A stretch of DNA of 38,787 nucleotides from a virus. The notes under the pieces are model-generated. The model searched no databases. It was not told where the DNA came from and saw only the letters and a list, made by a program, of their open reading frames with translations. Shown one piece after another: positions 1-7,916 of the stretch (position 1 is its first letter; each line of letters begins with the position of its first letter). A program made the position numbers and the translations under genes. The DNA lies in the IMG/VR virus record IMGVR_UViG_3300030085_004377, positions 1 through 38,787 of that record; one strand, 5' to 3'.

Positions 1-278
1 ATCTCAACACATTCGTAAGCCCTACCACCTGAGAGCTTCCATTTGTATGTTTGTGTCCAATGAGATTTTCTTAGTCTTGGTTTTACCACTCTTCCACCAA
101 AAAATTCTGCAAATTTTTGTACTGAATCTTTATCACACATTTCAACAGAACATTGAAATGATTTTCTACCATTCCCTTTGCCCCACACACCGAAGCTTCC
201 TTCACCATCAAACAGTCCTGCAAGAAAAATTAACTTAAGCTTTTCCGGCAAGTTTTCGTAAGAGTTTTTTTCGTTCAC
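1..278 (-). CDS. LAGLIDADG homing endonuclease, C-terminus cut by window edge
   Basis: The leftward frame starts at a GTG (276-278) about 10 bases after an AAGGA box and stays open to the left edge, giving 92 codons. Residues about 18-30 read LIFLAGLFDGEGSFG, which is the LAGLIDADG motif with its catalytic acidic residue. It is followed by the usual beta-rich stretch and by EMCDKDSVQKFAEFFGG, the helix-and-FGG pattern of the family. Members cut DNA at long specific sites and spread their own gene. It is free-standing, downstream of the portal gene and overlapping the end of the 47-residue gene by 44 bases; no intron or intein is visible around it. The start is less certain than the family. 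Confidence 0.82.
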   Translation of the reverse strand, partial: MNEKNSYENLPEKLKLIFLAGLFDGEGSFGVWGKGNGRKSFQCSVEMCDKDSVQKFAEFFGGRVVKPRLRKSHWTQTYKWKLSGGRAYECVE

Positions 279-378
279 TTACTTTTATTCCTTGTGGGTT
301 AGGCCCTTTTTTAGGGGGCGGTCCATATCTTACTCCTCCACTAAGTCCCTTACGTTTTTTTTGTTTTTCTGATCGCAT
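235..378 (-). CDS. small conserved phage protein with PPPKKGPNPQG motif
   Basis: This is a 47-residue, very basic protein, too short for most gene finders. Its start ATG follows AGGA at good spacing. The middle reads YGPPPKKGPNPQGIKV; that proline/glycine motif recurs in small hypothetical proteins of many marine and other phages, from my general knowledge. It overlaps the gene before it by 29 bases and the homing endonuclease gene after it by 44 bases, as expected for a translationally coupled late operon. The function is unknown; the charge would suit nucleic-acid or head binding, but that is a guess. Confidence 0.7.
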   Translation of the reverse strand: MRSEKQKKRKGLSGGVRYGPPPKKGPNPQGIKVSERKKLLRKLAGKA

Positions 379-637
379 TTTTTCCTGCTTTAAATATTGA
401 TGCTACCTTTGATTTACCCATTACTTTAGCACGTTGTTCGCCCACTGTTAAGATCTGTATCTTTCTAGCAAATGGTTTGTTAATTCTTTTTACTTTAGCA
501 ACTGTTGCACTTGCATCTGCTGGTGTAGCAAATTTTATTCTTACTGTGTCTCTTGGATTCTCGTCAGTATAGAGTCTTCTTCCTGAACCTTTTGGTTTTT
601 TACCTGTGCCTACTTTTGGATCTTTATTTTTTTGCAA
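350..637 (-). CDS. small basic protein downstream of portal
   Basis: This 95-residue lysine/arginine-rich protein appears to start at TTG inside the last codons of the portal gene (14-base overlap), since no ATG or GTG is available nearby. The N-terminal third is low-complexity (KDPKVGTGKKPKGSGRR) and the rest is a mix of short strands and basic helices ending in KTKKT. Its position right after the portal suggests a head or packaging accessory role, but no domain is recognised. The TTG start rests only on the open frame and overlap. Confidence 0.65.
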   Translation of the reverse strand: MQKNKDPKVGTGKKPKGSGRRLYTDENPRDTVRIKFATPADASATVAKVKRINKPFARKIQILTVGEQRAKVMGKSKVASIFKAGKNAIRKTKKT

Positions 638-2954
638 TTTTTTCTCTAGCTACGTCTAATCTTTCATCTGATTGTGCAGCTTGCTCCGCAAGTTTATCGT
701 ATTGAAAATCTAATTTAGCTGCTTCTTGTTGCATATCCATCTCAGCTCTCATTTTTGTTTCTGCAGCTTTTCTTTGTAAGTCCATAGCTCTTAAATCTAT
801 TTCTTGTTGTTTCAATCTAACTAAAGGATCTTGTTTACCAGCTTGTGCTTGCATCTCACCTCTAACTAATTGTTCAGTTATCTCTGCAACTGCAGTTGCA
901 ACTGCTTTATCAAACTGAATTTGAAATTGTTGCGGGTCCTGTTGAGCTAACGCGGCCATATTCGGATCACCCATCAATTGTTCTTGCACTTCTATCTTCG
1001 CTTTGAAAGAAATATGGTCAGATATGTGTGATTGTAACAACGCATAGACTTGTGGATTGATTTGTACCATTCTTGATTGCATAAATGCCATGTGAGCAGC
1101 AATATGTGCATCATGATCTTGAAATTCAAACGCTGTAAGTAGTTGCATTTGTAATGCACGTGCATTTTCTTTCGCTGGATCCATTGGTTCGGGTTGTTTT
1201 GGTGCTGGTTTAAGCAAAGCTTCAATTTGTTTTGTACCTAACGCTTCATAAACACGTCTATAAGCTTCATGAATGTTATGAATTGCAGGATTTGAGCTTG
1301 CTACTTGTAATTGTGTCTGTGCAAGCATCACTCTTTGAGCCATACTCATGATATTCGGGTCTGCAACAGGTAAAATATCGACACGATTATCAAAATCCAT
1401 AGCTTTTATGAATCTTGGACCACCATAAACGTCATAAGGATACTCTGGTGGAAGTGATTCAGACATAATTCTTGCTAAAATCTTAAATTCCATCTTCATT
1501 GCATAGTAGCAACGCTTGTGAACACCACTCATTACCCTTGAACCACGCTCCATCATGGCCACAGTTGTGCCTACTGCTCTGTTTTGAGCATCATTTCCAA
1601 TATTGTTATCAGTAATCGCTGCAAATTTTTGCCCTGCTTGTACTAAAAAACCTAAAAGATTAAATAAAGTTACTGATGGTTCAGTAAACGGTAAGTTAAA
1701 AAACTGTTCTCTGATATTTCCACCTGGTGCATCCACATCTCTGAACTCTCCAGGCTGAATTGGTTGGTCATCATCCCTTACTCTGATACCTCTAGACTTA
1801 AATCCTGCTGGTAAATTTTTTAAAGTACCTGCATCAATCAATTGTCTTAGGGATTGTGTAGCCGCTTGAGATAAACCACCGATCATATGTGTAAGGCCAA
1901 AGCCATAAAAACCTAAACCAGGTAAAAATTTGTAATGAACAAAATATTCTATTCGTTTGTATGTTGGATCGTCTGGTCTATAGTTTCTATAGATTGATAA
2001 TATTTCACCACTGCCTTCGTCAATGGTGACCACGTAGGGAATTTTTATACTTTGTGCACGAGAATCAAACTTTTCGTAATCATCTAAATGTAAATCAACG
2101 TGCATTTCTAAGATAGTGTGAAGATCATCACTACCCGCTTTTTTCACACCTTCTAATTCGTTAATTTTTTTCTGAACTTCATCTGTGTCATCTACTGATC
2201 CTGTTAATTCTACCTCACGATAAAATCCTGCCGCCATTTGTTTCACGACTTCGTTTTCCGTTAGCCGTTGTACGTGAGTAATTCTATCTGTATCTTTAAG
2301 ATCAGACGCATAGTATGGCACCACTAAATCTTCTGCTGGGATAAATTTAGATACAGGCCGTTGCATTAATTCATCGTAATAGATTTTTTTAAAAGTGCTA
2401 CCGGACAATGGTAAATAGAATAACATCTGATCCATATCAGTTGTGTACTCTTCCATTTTTTCCATGAGCATATAGTTCATGTAATCTTTTACTCTATCTG
2501 CTTGTTGTTCAATTGGCGGGGTTTGTAATCCTACTATTTGTGTTCTAACCGGGCCATCGCTGGGTACTAATTCTTTATATGCTTGAGCTTGGAATTGTGT
2601 AACACTTTCCGCGAGCAACGGATGAGTGACATTTGAAGCTCCTTTAAATGGTCTACTTACTTCTCTGTACTTAACCCCTAAAAGATCTAAACCTTTTATG
2701 TAAGCGTCTTCCCATTCTTTTCTAGATTCTTTATCTTTTTTATAATCTTGTACTAATTCACTGGCCATACGAGATAATGTTCTCTCGTCCATTGTTTCTG
2801 CAAGATTAGCATTAAAATCGTCTTGAGGTCTTAATTGTTCTTCAGGTTCCTCCCCTTCAACAGAAACTTCTAATTCTTCTTCAATCTCATTGTTCTCAGG
2901 ATCTGTAACTTTTAATTCTTCTTCGACAGTAGTTTCGTTTTTTTCAACAGCCAT
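624..2954 (-). CDS. portal protein (P22-type head-to-tail connector)
   Basis: This 776-residue protein would form the dodecameric ring at one capsid vertex through which DNA enters and leaves, and on which the tail assembles. It has an acidic disordered N-terminus (residues 1-45), then a conserved core with SRPFKGASNVTHPLLAE near 100-120, the PDDPTYKRIEYFVHYKF region, and a glycine-rich LGFYGFGLTHMIGGLSQAATQ stretch typical of podovirus portals. The C-terminal third is a long glutamine/alanine-rich helical region, like the barrel of P22-type portals. The start follows AAAGGAT. It lies downstream of TerL and the EF-hand-like protein in the same leftward operon. The length is within the usual range for long portals of marine podoviruses. 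Confidence 0.92.
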   Translation of the reverse strand: MAVEKNETTVEEELKVTDPENNEIEEELEVSVEGEEPEEQLRPQDDFNANLAETMDERTLSRMASELVQDYKKDKESRKEWEDAYIKGLDLLGVKYREVSRPFKGASNVTHPLLAESVTQFQAQAYKELVPSDGPVRTQIVGLQTPPIEQQADRVKDYMNYMLMEKMEEYTTDMDQMLFYLPLSGSTFKKIYYDELMQRPVSKFIPAEDLVVPYYASDLKDTDRITHVQRLTENEVVKQMAAGFYREVELTGSVDDTDEVQKKINELEGVKKAGSDDLHTILEMHVDLHLDDYEKFDSRAQSIKIPYVVTIDEGSGEILSIYRNYRPDDPTYKRIEYFVHYKFLPGLGFYGFGLTHMIGGLSQAATQSLRQLIDAGTLKNLPAGFKSRGIRVRDDDQPIQPGEFRDVDAPGGNIREQFFNLPFTEPSVTLFNLLGFLVQAGQKFAAITDNNIGNDAQNRAVGTTVAMMERGSRVMSGVHKRCYYAMKMEFKILARIMSESLPPEYPYDVYGGPRFIKAMDFDNRVDILPVADPNIMSMAQRVMLAQTQLQVASSNPAIHNIHEAYRRVYEALGTKQIEALLKPAPKQPEPMDPAKENARALQMQLLTAFEFQDHDAHIAAHMAFMQSRMVQINPQVYALLQSHISDHISFKAKIEVQEQLMGDPNMAALAQQDPQQFQIQFDKAVATAVAEITEQLVRGEMQAQAGKQDPLVRLKQQEIDLRAMDLQRKAAETKMRAEMDMQQEAAKLDFQYDKLAEQAAQSDERLDVAREKIAKK

Positions 2955-2994
2955 ATATTTTTATCCTTTTAGCCTTGTCATGGCTGAATATCAA

Positions 2995-4017
2995 CTACAT
3001 TATTTTAGTTGCTTTTTTTCTGCCAAGTTTACAACCTCTAGCCATAACAGATGTTCCTGACTTATAACCCATAGGTTTCATCATCATGCCACCACCCATT
3101 TTTTTAGAAATATTTTCACCTATTTTTCTAGCAATAGGACCTGCTGCTCCTGCTGGAGTTAATGATCTTCCAGCAGCTCCTAATTTTCTTAAAGCATCCG
3201 TAAACATTTTTCTTCTTCTTGCTTTTGCACCTTCTCTAAGTCTATCTCTTTTCATTGGGTTTTGAGAAAATAAAGTAGATATTACTGCTTGTCCTCTTGG
3301 GCTTTTCTTAGGAAAAGCTTTTTTAACTCTTTCGTCTCTAGTTCTTGGATCTTTTTTTACTGCTTTACCTATTTTAGCTTTTAAAGGTTTCATTGGTCCT
3401 CTTTCTGGAGCTTGAAGCTTTGGTCTTTTTGGTGCTTTACGTCCACCAATTGTTTTTAACATTCTGTTAACTCTTTTTAATTTATTTGTAGCAACACCTA
3501 TTCTACTTTTAAGTTCACCTTCTTTGCCTGTGTCAGCACCACCACCTTTATTGTATTTCATCATACCTCCCGATTTAACTGCAATACCTTTTTTCTTTTC
3601 AGAAATTTTTTGTTTATCTTTTTCCATTTGTTTTTTTCTTTCTTGCATTTTTCTTTGAGTATCTATCGCATCTCTCATTTTGTTATATGTATCAAATTCT
3701 TTATCAGGTAACGCAGGTATTCCTTGTCTTCTTGTTTTTGCGAACTTACCTCTTTTAGCACCCATAGCTTTTTCAATGGCCATGCCTCTTTTCTTTTCGT
3801 AACCGGAAAGTTTTCCGTCTTTATCTAAATCTGCTTTACCTGGGTTTTTGAGCATAGCTCCTCCTGTTCTTTTTTTTAATGCTGATCTTCCTACTAAAAG
3901 ACCTTGAATATTTTTAAGACCTCTAATACCTAAAACTTTTCTTGGATTAACTAATTTTTTTGTTGTGGCTTCTTTTAAACCTTTTAAATATTTTTTATAA
4001 TCTTTAGCTTCTTCCAT
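2995..4017 (-). CDS. lysine-rich phage protein with EF-hand-like loop
   Basis: This 340-residue, extremely basic protein lies between TerL and the portal. Residues 63-74 read DLDKDGKLSGYE, a canonical 12-residue calcium-binding loop (D at 1, 3 and 5, G at 6, hydrophobic at 8, E at 12), followed by KKRGMAIEKAM; the same loop and tail recur in marine phage proteins. Residues 37-46 (IQGLLVGRSA) almost repeat a segment of the large virion protein at 30619-33249. The C-terminus is methionine/glycine-rich (MGGGMMMKPMGYKSG). The start follows TAGGATTC, which contains the TerL stop codon. A structural or DNA-condensing role is plausible from position and charge; the real function is unknown. Confidence 0.8.
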   Translation of the reverse strand: MEEAKDYKKYLKGLKEATTKKLVNPRKVLGIRGLKNIQGLLVGRSALKKRTGGAMLKNPGKADLDKDGKLSGYEKKRGMAIEKAMGAKRGKFAKTRRQGIPALPDKEFDTYNKMRDAIDTQRKMQERKKQMEKDKQKISEKKKGIAVKSGGMMKYNKGGGADTGKEGELKSRIGVATNKLKRVNRMLKTIGGRKAPKRPKLQAPERGPMKPLKAKIGKAVKKDPRTRDERVKKAFPKKSPRGQAVISTLFSQNPMKRDRLREGAKARRRKMFTDALRKLGAAGRSLTPAGAAGPIARKIGENISKKMGGGMMMKPMGYKSGTSVMARGCKLGRKKATKIM

Positions 4018-4025
4018 ATTGAATC

Positions 4026-5504
4026 CTAATAATATTTATACTCGCGTTCTAATTTTATTGGCGGGTCGTCCCAATCGTCCGAGTACGTTGAAACAAATCC
4101 ACCTTGCCGATATCTTAACACAGCTTGTGTCATGGAATCAACATAGTCATCGTATTGTCCGTTGGGAAAAGCAGCACATTCTTCAACAACGTCTTGTGCA
4201 AACTTCTCATCTATAGGAGCCCAAACCATTCCAGACTCAAACACCGGTGCACAGCTATTTATTCTAGTATGCTTATCTCTACCTTTTGCAGGAACAAAAT
4301 CTATAACAGGAATACCAGCTCGTCTTAGCTCATGAATTAAGGGTTGTCCTGATGCTTTGGCCTCAACGATAACTGTTTCAGGTTCCCAATAATGATATTG
4401 CTCTAAGGCCAGATTCTTCAAATCAGGAAAGTCATATCTTCCCTTGATAGCATCTAATAAAATTATATTATCCTCATATCCTTCAACAGGTTGAAATATT
4501 CCCCATGTTGTAATCGCTGAGTAATCTGCAGATTCTTTTGCACTGAATGCAGTATCATAACTTTGTATGACGTGTAGCAATTTAGGGAGGTATTCTTTAT
4601 CGTAGTTGTTCCACCATTCTCTTTTGATGATTGCTCCTTCTTCTGACGTTGGGTCCTGCATATATTGTGCGTTCCAGTTCTTCGTGGACACCGATGCTTT
4701 GACCGCTTCTAAATCTTTTATATTCCAATACTCAGGCCAAACAGGTTTACCCGATGGCATGATTGCAGGAAACTCAATAACTCTCCACTTGTCCGCTTTT
4801 GGTTCTGATTGAGCCTTTACTAATCTTCCTGTTAGGTCGTCTGTGGCCCAACGAGTCATTACCACTACAATTCTTCCGCCTGGTTGTAAACGTTGTCGTG
4901 GTCCTGAACTGTACCACTCGTATGCACGATCCATCGCTGAGTCTGACATTGAGTCTTGTTCAGTATGTGGATCATCGATAATTAGCAAATCGGCCCCTCG
5001 ACCAGTTATTGATCCGCCCACACCCGCTGCAAAGTATTCACCACCGTGATTGGTTTCCCACCTACCTTTTGCTTTACTATCTTCTCTTAGTTTAACATCT
5101 CCAAATATCATTTTGTATTCTTCGGTTTCCATTAAGTTTCTAACTTTGCTACCGAACCTTGTTGCAAGTTCTGCGTTGTGCGAAACCTGCATCAATTTCA
5201 TTTTAGGATTACGGCCAATCATCCACGCAGGAAATAAATATGAAGCAAACTCTGACTTAGTATGCCTAGGAGGCATGTTGATGATCAATCTTTTTTCTTT
5301 GTTGTTTGCAATGTTTTCAAATGACTTTGCAATTATTTGATGGTGCCCATATTTTTTTGGGTCCTTTGTTTTACGGTAAATAAAATCAGGCCAAACTGCT
5401 TTTGCAAAAGCCAAGAAATCATCTTGGCAAATTTTAATATATTCTAATTGCTTCTTTAAAACTAAATCCTTTAGTTCTTCATCTGTTAATTGATCTAAAT
5501 TCAT
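4026..5504 (-). CDS. terL: terminase large subunit
   Basis: This packaging ATPase and nuclease pumps DNA into the prohead through the portal and cuts the concatemer. I start it at the second ATG (492 residues, MNLDQLTDEEL) because it follows AAAGGGGCACC; the first possible ATG six codons upstream has no such site. The Walker A variant MPPRHTKS is at 77-84, Walker B LLIIDDP at 173-179, and the coupling motif VVVMTRWA near 213-220. The C-terminal RNaseH-fold nuclease begins with IQSYDTAFSAKESADYS (Asp about 317) and has further acidic residues at IVEAKASGQ and near the C-terminus. The length is normal for the family. The small subunit is unusually far away, near 12.4 kb. Confidence 0.95.
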   Translation of the reverse strand: MNLDQLTDEELKDLVLKKQLEYIKICQDDFLAFAKAVWPDFIYRKTKDPKKYGHHQIIAKSFENIANNKEKRLIINMPPRHTKSEFASYLFPAWMIGRNPKMKLMQVSHNAELATRFGSKVRNLMETEEYKMIFGDVKLREDSKAKGRWETNHGGEYFAAGVGGSITGRGADLLIIDDPHTEQDSMSDSAMDRAYEWYSSGPRQRLQPGGRIVVVMTRWATDDLTGRLVKAQSEPKADKWRVIEFPAIMPSGKPVWPEYWNIKDLEAVKASVSTKNWNAQYMQDPTSEEGAIIKREWWNNYDKEYLPKLLHVIQSYDTAFSAKESADYSAITTWGIFQPVEGYEDNIILLDAIKGRYDFPDLKNLALEQYHYWEPETVIVEAKASGQPLIHELRRAGIPVIDFVPAKGRDKHTRINSCAPVFESGMVWAPIDEKFAQDVVEECAAFPNGQYDDYVDSMTQAVLRYRQGGFVSTYSDDWDDPPIKLEREYKYY

Positions 5505-5608
5505 GGTGCCCCTTTTCAACATAGACTAATACAAAAACACTTTCAACTATTCCATTTCATTTGGGTCCCCTGTGCATGTATTCGACTTAGCTCTAGCTAG
5601 CCTTAACA

Positions 5609-5641
5609 AAGTACCTAGTCGCGTGCGAGGTGCTTTTTTTT
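5609..5641 (+). terminator. rho-independent terminator, rightward
   Basis: AAGTACCT and AGGTGCTT form an 8-base-pair stem (one G-U) with a small CGC/GCG stem in the loop, followed by eight T residues on the plus strand. In this direction it would stop rightward transcripts, which here would be antisense to terL's neighbour. On the minus strand the hairpin is followed only by CTTTGTT, so it would be a weaker stop for the VRR-NUC gene. Confidence 0.5.
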
Positions 5642-5666
5642 AAATGCAACGTGTTTCGTTTTGCGC

Positions 5667-5785
5667 TGGCCAATGAGCCTTGTAAATGGCCAATGGTTAA
5701 CGGTCAACGGTGCGTTGTGCGTGGTCAGTTAATCGGTCAACACCATGCGCGTAAAATGGTCAACGAACAACGGCCATCGGATCGG
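5667..5785. repeat. degenerate GGTCAACGG/TGGCCAATG repeat cluster
   Basis: This short stretch is richer in G and C than its surroundings. TGGCCAATG occurs twice (5667 and 5687), then GGTTAACGG and GGTCAACGG overlap in tandem (5695-5710), with further copies near 5723, 5735 and 5757. The stretch 5757-5780 matches, at 19 of 24 positions, the reverse complement of a repeat inside the gene at 13334. The last codons of the VRR-NUC gene run into the cluster, giving the odd ending WPLFVDHFTRMVLTD. The remainder of 5505-5728 holds no gene I can support. Confidence 0.6.
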
Positions 5786-6124
5786 AATTTTAATAACAAA
5801 ATCAGGCTTAAGGGCGCGCGGATCAGTGAAAAAAGATCGAACTCTATAAATTTTAAGGGCTTTCTCTTTGAAGGCCTTAACTAAGATCAACACCGTTGCG
5901 CCATGTTTAACGGCTCTATTGATCCATACGATTTGATATTTATTTAATGTCGGATAATTGACCTGATTTGATTTTAATTCACACCAAAAAGATTTGCCTT
6001 TATATATTCCAAAAACATCAGGAACACCCGAGACAGTCAGGGTTTCAATTCTAGTTAAAAAATATCCCTGATCACTGAGAGCATTTTTAACTTGTTTCCA
6101 TAGTTGCGCTTCAGATCCTGACAT
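5729..6124 (-). CDS. VRR-NUC domain nuclease
   Basis: This 131-residue protein is nearly all one VRR-NUC domain of the PD-(D/E)XK superfamily, known in phages as a Holliday-junction or structure-specific nuclease. SEAQLWKQV starts the first helix, GVPDVFG gives the first catalytic Asp (36), and FWCELKS gives the Glu (49) and Lys (51), followed by the conserved KYQIVWINR helix with Gln 64. It probably resolves branched DNA before packaging. The last 15 or so residues come from the repeat cluster downstream and look added on. It stands alone on the minus strand between terL and the divergent early promoter, with palindromic operator sites just upstream of its start. Confidence 0.85.
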   Translation of the reverse strand: MSGSEAQLWKQVKNALSDQGYFLTRIETLTVSGVPDVFGIYKGKSFWCELKSNQVNYPTLNKYQIVWINRAVKHGATVLILVKAFKEKALKIYRVRSFFTDPRALKPDFVIKIPIRWPLFVDHFTRMVLTD

Positions 6125-6133
6125 GTGATTTAA

Positions 6134-6165
6134 TTACAACATCTGTTGTAAAAATACAACACAAC
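6134..6165. promoter_or_regulatory. palindromic operator array (TACAAC/GTTGTA)
   Basis: TTACAAC-ATCT-GTTGTAA is a perfect inverted repeat with 7-base arms (6134-6151). The right arm pairs again with the next TACAAC (6155-6160) across AAAA, so three half-sites alternate in direction. It lies in the leader of the VRR-NUC gene and about 35 bases behind the rightward early promoter, as expected for a dimeric repressor controlling both directions. A similar palindrome precedes the promoter at 7954. Confidence 0.5.
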
Positions 6166-6186
6166 TTATACGCGAAATTAATTTGG

Positions 6187-6237
6187 GGGTGCGACACTTT
6201 TGACAGTATAAAAAAATATTGTCTTATAATATCTTAT
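6187..6237 (+). promoter_or_regulatory. early rightward promoter
   Basis: TTGACA (6200-6205) and TATAAT (6225-6230) are perfect sigma-70 boxes, though the 19-base spacing is long. GGGTGCGACA sits just upstream (6187-6196) and is repeated exactly before the promoter at 7954. The segment GTCTTATAATATCTTAT (6221-6237) recurs with one change at 10208-10224. It would drive the small-gene operon that begins at 6278. Confidence 0.65.
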
Positions 6238-6277
6238 CATTATGAGAAATAATAAAACAAACAACACAGAGGAAACA

Positions 6278-6433
6278 ATGTACGATTACGATAAAGAAGC
6301 TTATAAATCTTATAGAAAATATCTAGCCCAAAAATTAAGAGCTGAAAGATATGAAGATAAGATTATTAAAAAACAACTAAAAGAAATTGCTGAAGAACAG
6401 AGACAAGCACAAAAAGAATTGGATAACCAATAA
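6278..6433 (+). CDS. small charged helical protein, first gene of early operon
   Basis: I start at the ATG after CAGAGGAAACA, giving 51 residues (MYDYDKEAYKSYRKYLA); an in-frame ATG 12 codons earlier has no ribosome site and sits too close to the promoter. The protein is almost entirely charged and helical (KLRAERYEDKIIKKQLKEI), probably one long helix or coiled coil. As the first gene after the strong promoter it should be made early and in quantity. No family is recognised. Confidence 0.65.
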   Translation: MYDYDKEAYKSYRKYLAQKLRAERYEDKIIKKQLKEIAEEQRQAQKELDNQ

Positions 6434-6453
6434 TACAACTAATAGGAGAAAAT

Positions 6454-6924
6454 ATGAAAAAACTAACATTAAAAAAACTAGAAAAAATAATGATCAAACT
6501 AGTTAAAGACAATCAAGAACACGCTGAAAATATCAGGGTACAAAAAATAGATGACAAAAGATTTTATGTACTTTGCGATATTAGATACCCAGATTTTATA
6601 GCTAAAGAAGATTATAAAAAATGGGAAGAAAGCCCAGAATACACGGGTTGGATTGAATGGAAAAAAGGGGACAACCTAAAACAAGACGATGAATTCAATG
6701 TCAAATGGGTTCAGTTTGGAATTGATCAGAATGAAAGTAATAGATTTTTTTACTCAATAGACGGATTGCCTTCACAAGATTATTTTTTGGACAGTACGGG
6801 CTACGGGGTATTAAATAACGAAAAGGCTATTGAGGGTCTTCAAAAAGATATGGCTGAATATGGAATGATGTTTGAGCCGTATCACTCAATGACGGGTGTG
6901 TTAGATCACGCATACCAATTATAA
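6454..6924 (+). CDS. unknown early protein, 156 residues
   Basis: The gene starts after AATAGGAGAAAAT. The N-terminal 25 residues are a basic helix (MKKLTLKKLEKIMIKLVKDN) and the rest is acidic and aromatic-rich, with several tryptophans and a DYFLDSTGYGVL segment. I recognise no domain. It is second in the early operon and is followed by a strong hairpin at 6931. Confidence 0.7.
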   Translation: MKKLTLKKLEKIMIKLVKDNQEHAENIRVQKIDDKRFYVLCDIRYPDFIAKEDYKKWEESPEYTGWIEWKKGDNLKQDDEFNVKWVQFGIDQNESNRFFYSIDGLPSQDYFLDSTGYGVLNNEKAIEGLQKDMAEYGMMFEPYHSMTGVLDHAYQL

Positions 6925-6930
6925 ACCAAC

Positions 6931-6946
6931 GGGGGCGCAAGCCCCC
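6931..6946 (+). other. GC-rich intercistronic hairpin with GCAA tetraloop, copy 1
   Basis: GGGGGC-GCAA-GCCCCC is a perfect 6-base-pair stem closed by a GNRA tetraloop. No T-run follows, so it is not a standard terminator. It is followed by an A-rich stretch and the ribosome site of the next gene. The same 16 bases occur at 8330-8345 in an equivalent place. mRNA stabilisation or processing within the polycistronic message is the simplest guess. Confidence 0.7.
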
Positions 6947-6968
6947 ACAACAAAAAAGGGAAAAGACG

Positions 6969-7463
6969 ATGAAAAATATAAGTTATAAAAACTACTTAAG
7001 ATCAACTAGAAATCTCTACTACAGAGACGAGGACGGGATAAGAATTTTTTATTCTTACAGTACGCCCGTTGCATTTATAGATAGTGACAATACATTAGTT
7101 ATTTCAGAAAATGTATGGTCAGTGACTACGGCAAAGCACTTGAATTGGATTGAGGATTTTTGCGGGGTAGAGAGAAAACAATCAAGAACAAAAAACTCAG
7201 TCTTTAAAGACAGTCTAAAATTTAGACAATCAAAAGACGGTCAGGATATGACAGAGGCAAGACAAGACAATCATTTGAAAACAACGGCTATGGTTTCAAA
7301 ATTGTTTGGATTATTATCAACGGGGGATGAGCGAGCGATTGAACAGAAAAAAAGATTTTTCGAAATCGCGGGCTTAACGTTTCCTGAGGATTGGTACAGT
7401 CTAAGTCTTGAAGAAAAAACAAAAAGAATAAACTTAGCAGAACGATTTGGAATGGGGGAATAA
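6969..7463 (+). CDS. conserved phage protein, DUF8033-like N-terminus
   Basis: This 164-residue protein starts after AAAGGGAAAAGACG. Residues about 20-70 (RIFYSYSTPVAFIDSD and VWSVTTAKHLNWI) match the pattern I associate with DUF8033, a short phage domain seen in many marine phages: a strand pair followed by an S/T-T-x-K/R-H motif. The C-terminal part (AGLTFPEDWYSLSLEEKTKRI) is helical. The family has no known function. Its stop overlaps the start of the next gene (TAATG). The domain name is a recognition by eye. Confidence 0.65.
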   Translation: MKNISYKNYLRSTRNLYYRDEDGIRIFYSYSTPVAFIDSDNTLVISENVWSVTTAKHLNWIEDFCGVERKQSRTKNSVFKDSLKFRQSKDGQDMTEARQDNHLKTTAMVSKLFGLLSTGDERAIEQKKRFFEIAGLTFPEDWYSLSLEEKTKRINLAERFGMGE

Positions 7464-7711
7464 TGAAAATAAATAAAGATTTACATTTTTTAAAACTACA
7501 ATGTCAAAAACTTAAAATGTCGAGAAGAAATAGACATGTCTATTTTAAAAATTGTCGAGAAGATTTCGCAAATAATGATTTTATAGATTGGCATTTAAAA
7601 AGTTTAGCGGGTCAGGTGTCTTATGACAGTTCAACTGTAGGTTGTAATGTTGGATATCATCCTGAGCCGTTGCCGTCACTAAGTCAAATTGAAGGGACAT
7701 TTGAGGGGTAA
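7463..7711 (+). CDS. small unknown early protein
   Basis: The 82-residue protein is coupled to the gene before it by a TAATG overlap. It has a basic first half (KMSRRNRHVYFKN) and a polar second half with GCNVGYHPEPLPSLSQ. No domain or membrane segment is visible. The next gene begins three bases after its stop. Confidence 0.6.
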   Translation: MKINKDLHFLKLQCQKLKMSRRNRHVYFKNCREDFANNDFIDWHLKSLAGQVSYDSSTVGCNVGYHPEPLPSLSQIEGTFEG

Positions 7712-7713
7712 CT

Positions 7714-7893
7714 ATGGAAGATGGACAAGCAGAGATAAAAATAAGATTAAAAAAAGGTAAGATCACAGTATTACATCCTGAGGGTAATTTTAAACTTGCA
7801 GAATGGATCGCGAGCAAAGGGGATTGGAATAGACTTTGGGATGTGATCGATAAGATGGTTAAGGACAATCGAGGTATTCGAGCGGGTAAGTAG
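7714..7893 (+). CDS. short unknown early protein, 59 residues
   Basis: A short frame starts at the ATG right after TTGAGGGGTAAC, reading MEDGQAEIKIRLKKGK and ending GIRAGK. It looks like a small alpha/beta protein with a strand (ITVLHPEG) and an amphipathic helix (FKLAEWIASKGDWNRLWDVID). Spacing, ribosome site and codon use match its neighbours. It ends the first segment of the operon, before a second promoter region. Confidence 0.6.
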   Translation: MEDGQAEIKIRLKKGKITVLHPEGNFKLAEWIASKGDWNRLWDVIDKMVKDNRGIRAGK

Positions 7894-7916
7894 ATTGGAA
7901 TGATTCTAATTAACTA

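Noticed and set aside
47-238. Rightward 63-codon frame at the left edge
   Set aside because: It is antisense to the LAGLIDADG frame, has no ribosome site, and its translation is low-complexity and hydrophobic.
5540-5600. Possible tRNA or attachment site because of TTCGACT and nearby pairing
   Set aside because: No acceptor, D or anticodon arm can be folded around it, and there is no integrase gene in the window.
5630-5884. Rightward 84-codon frame reading MVNGQR... through the repeat cluster
   Set aside because: It overlaps the VRR-NUC gene antisense, has no ribosome site and is best explained as translation of the repeat. The sequence is kept as a repeat observation.
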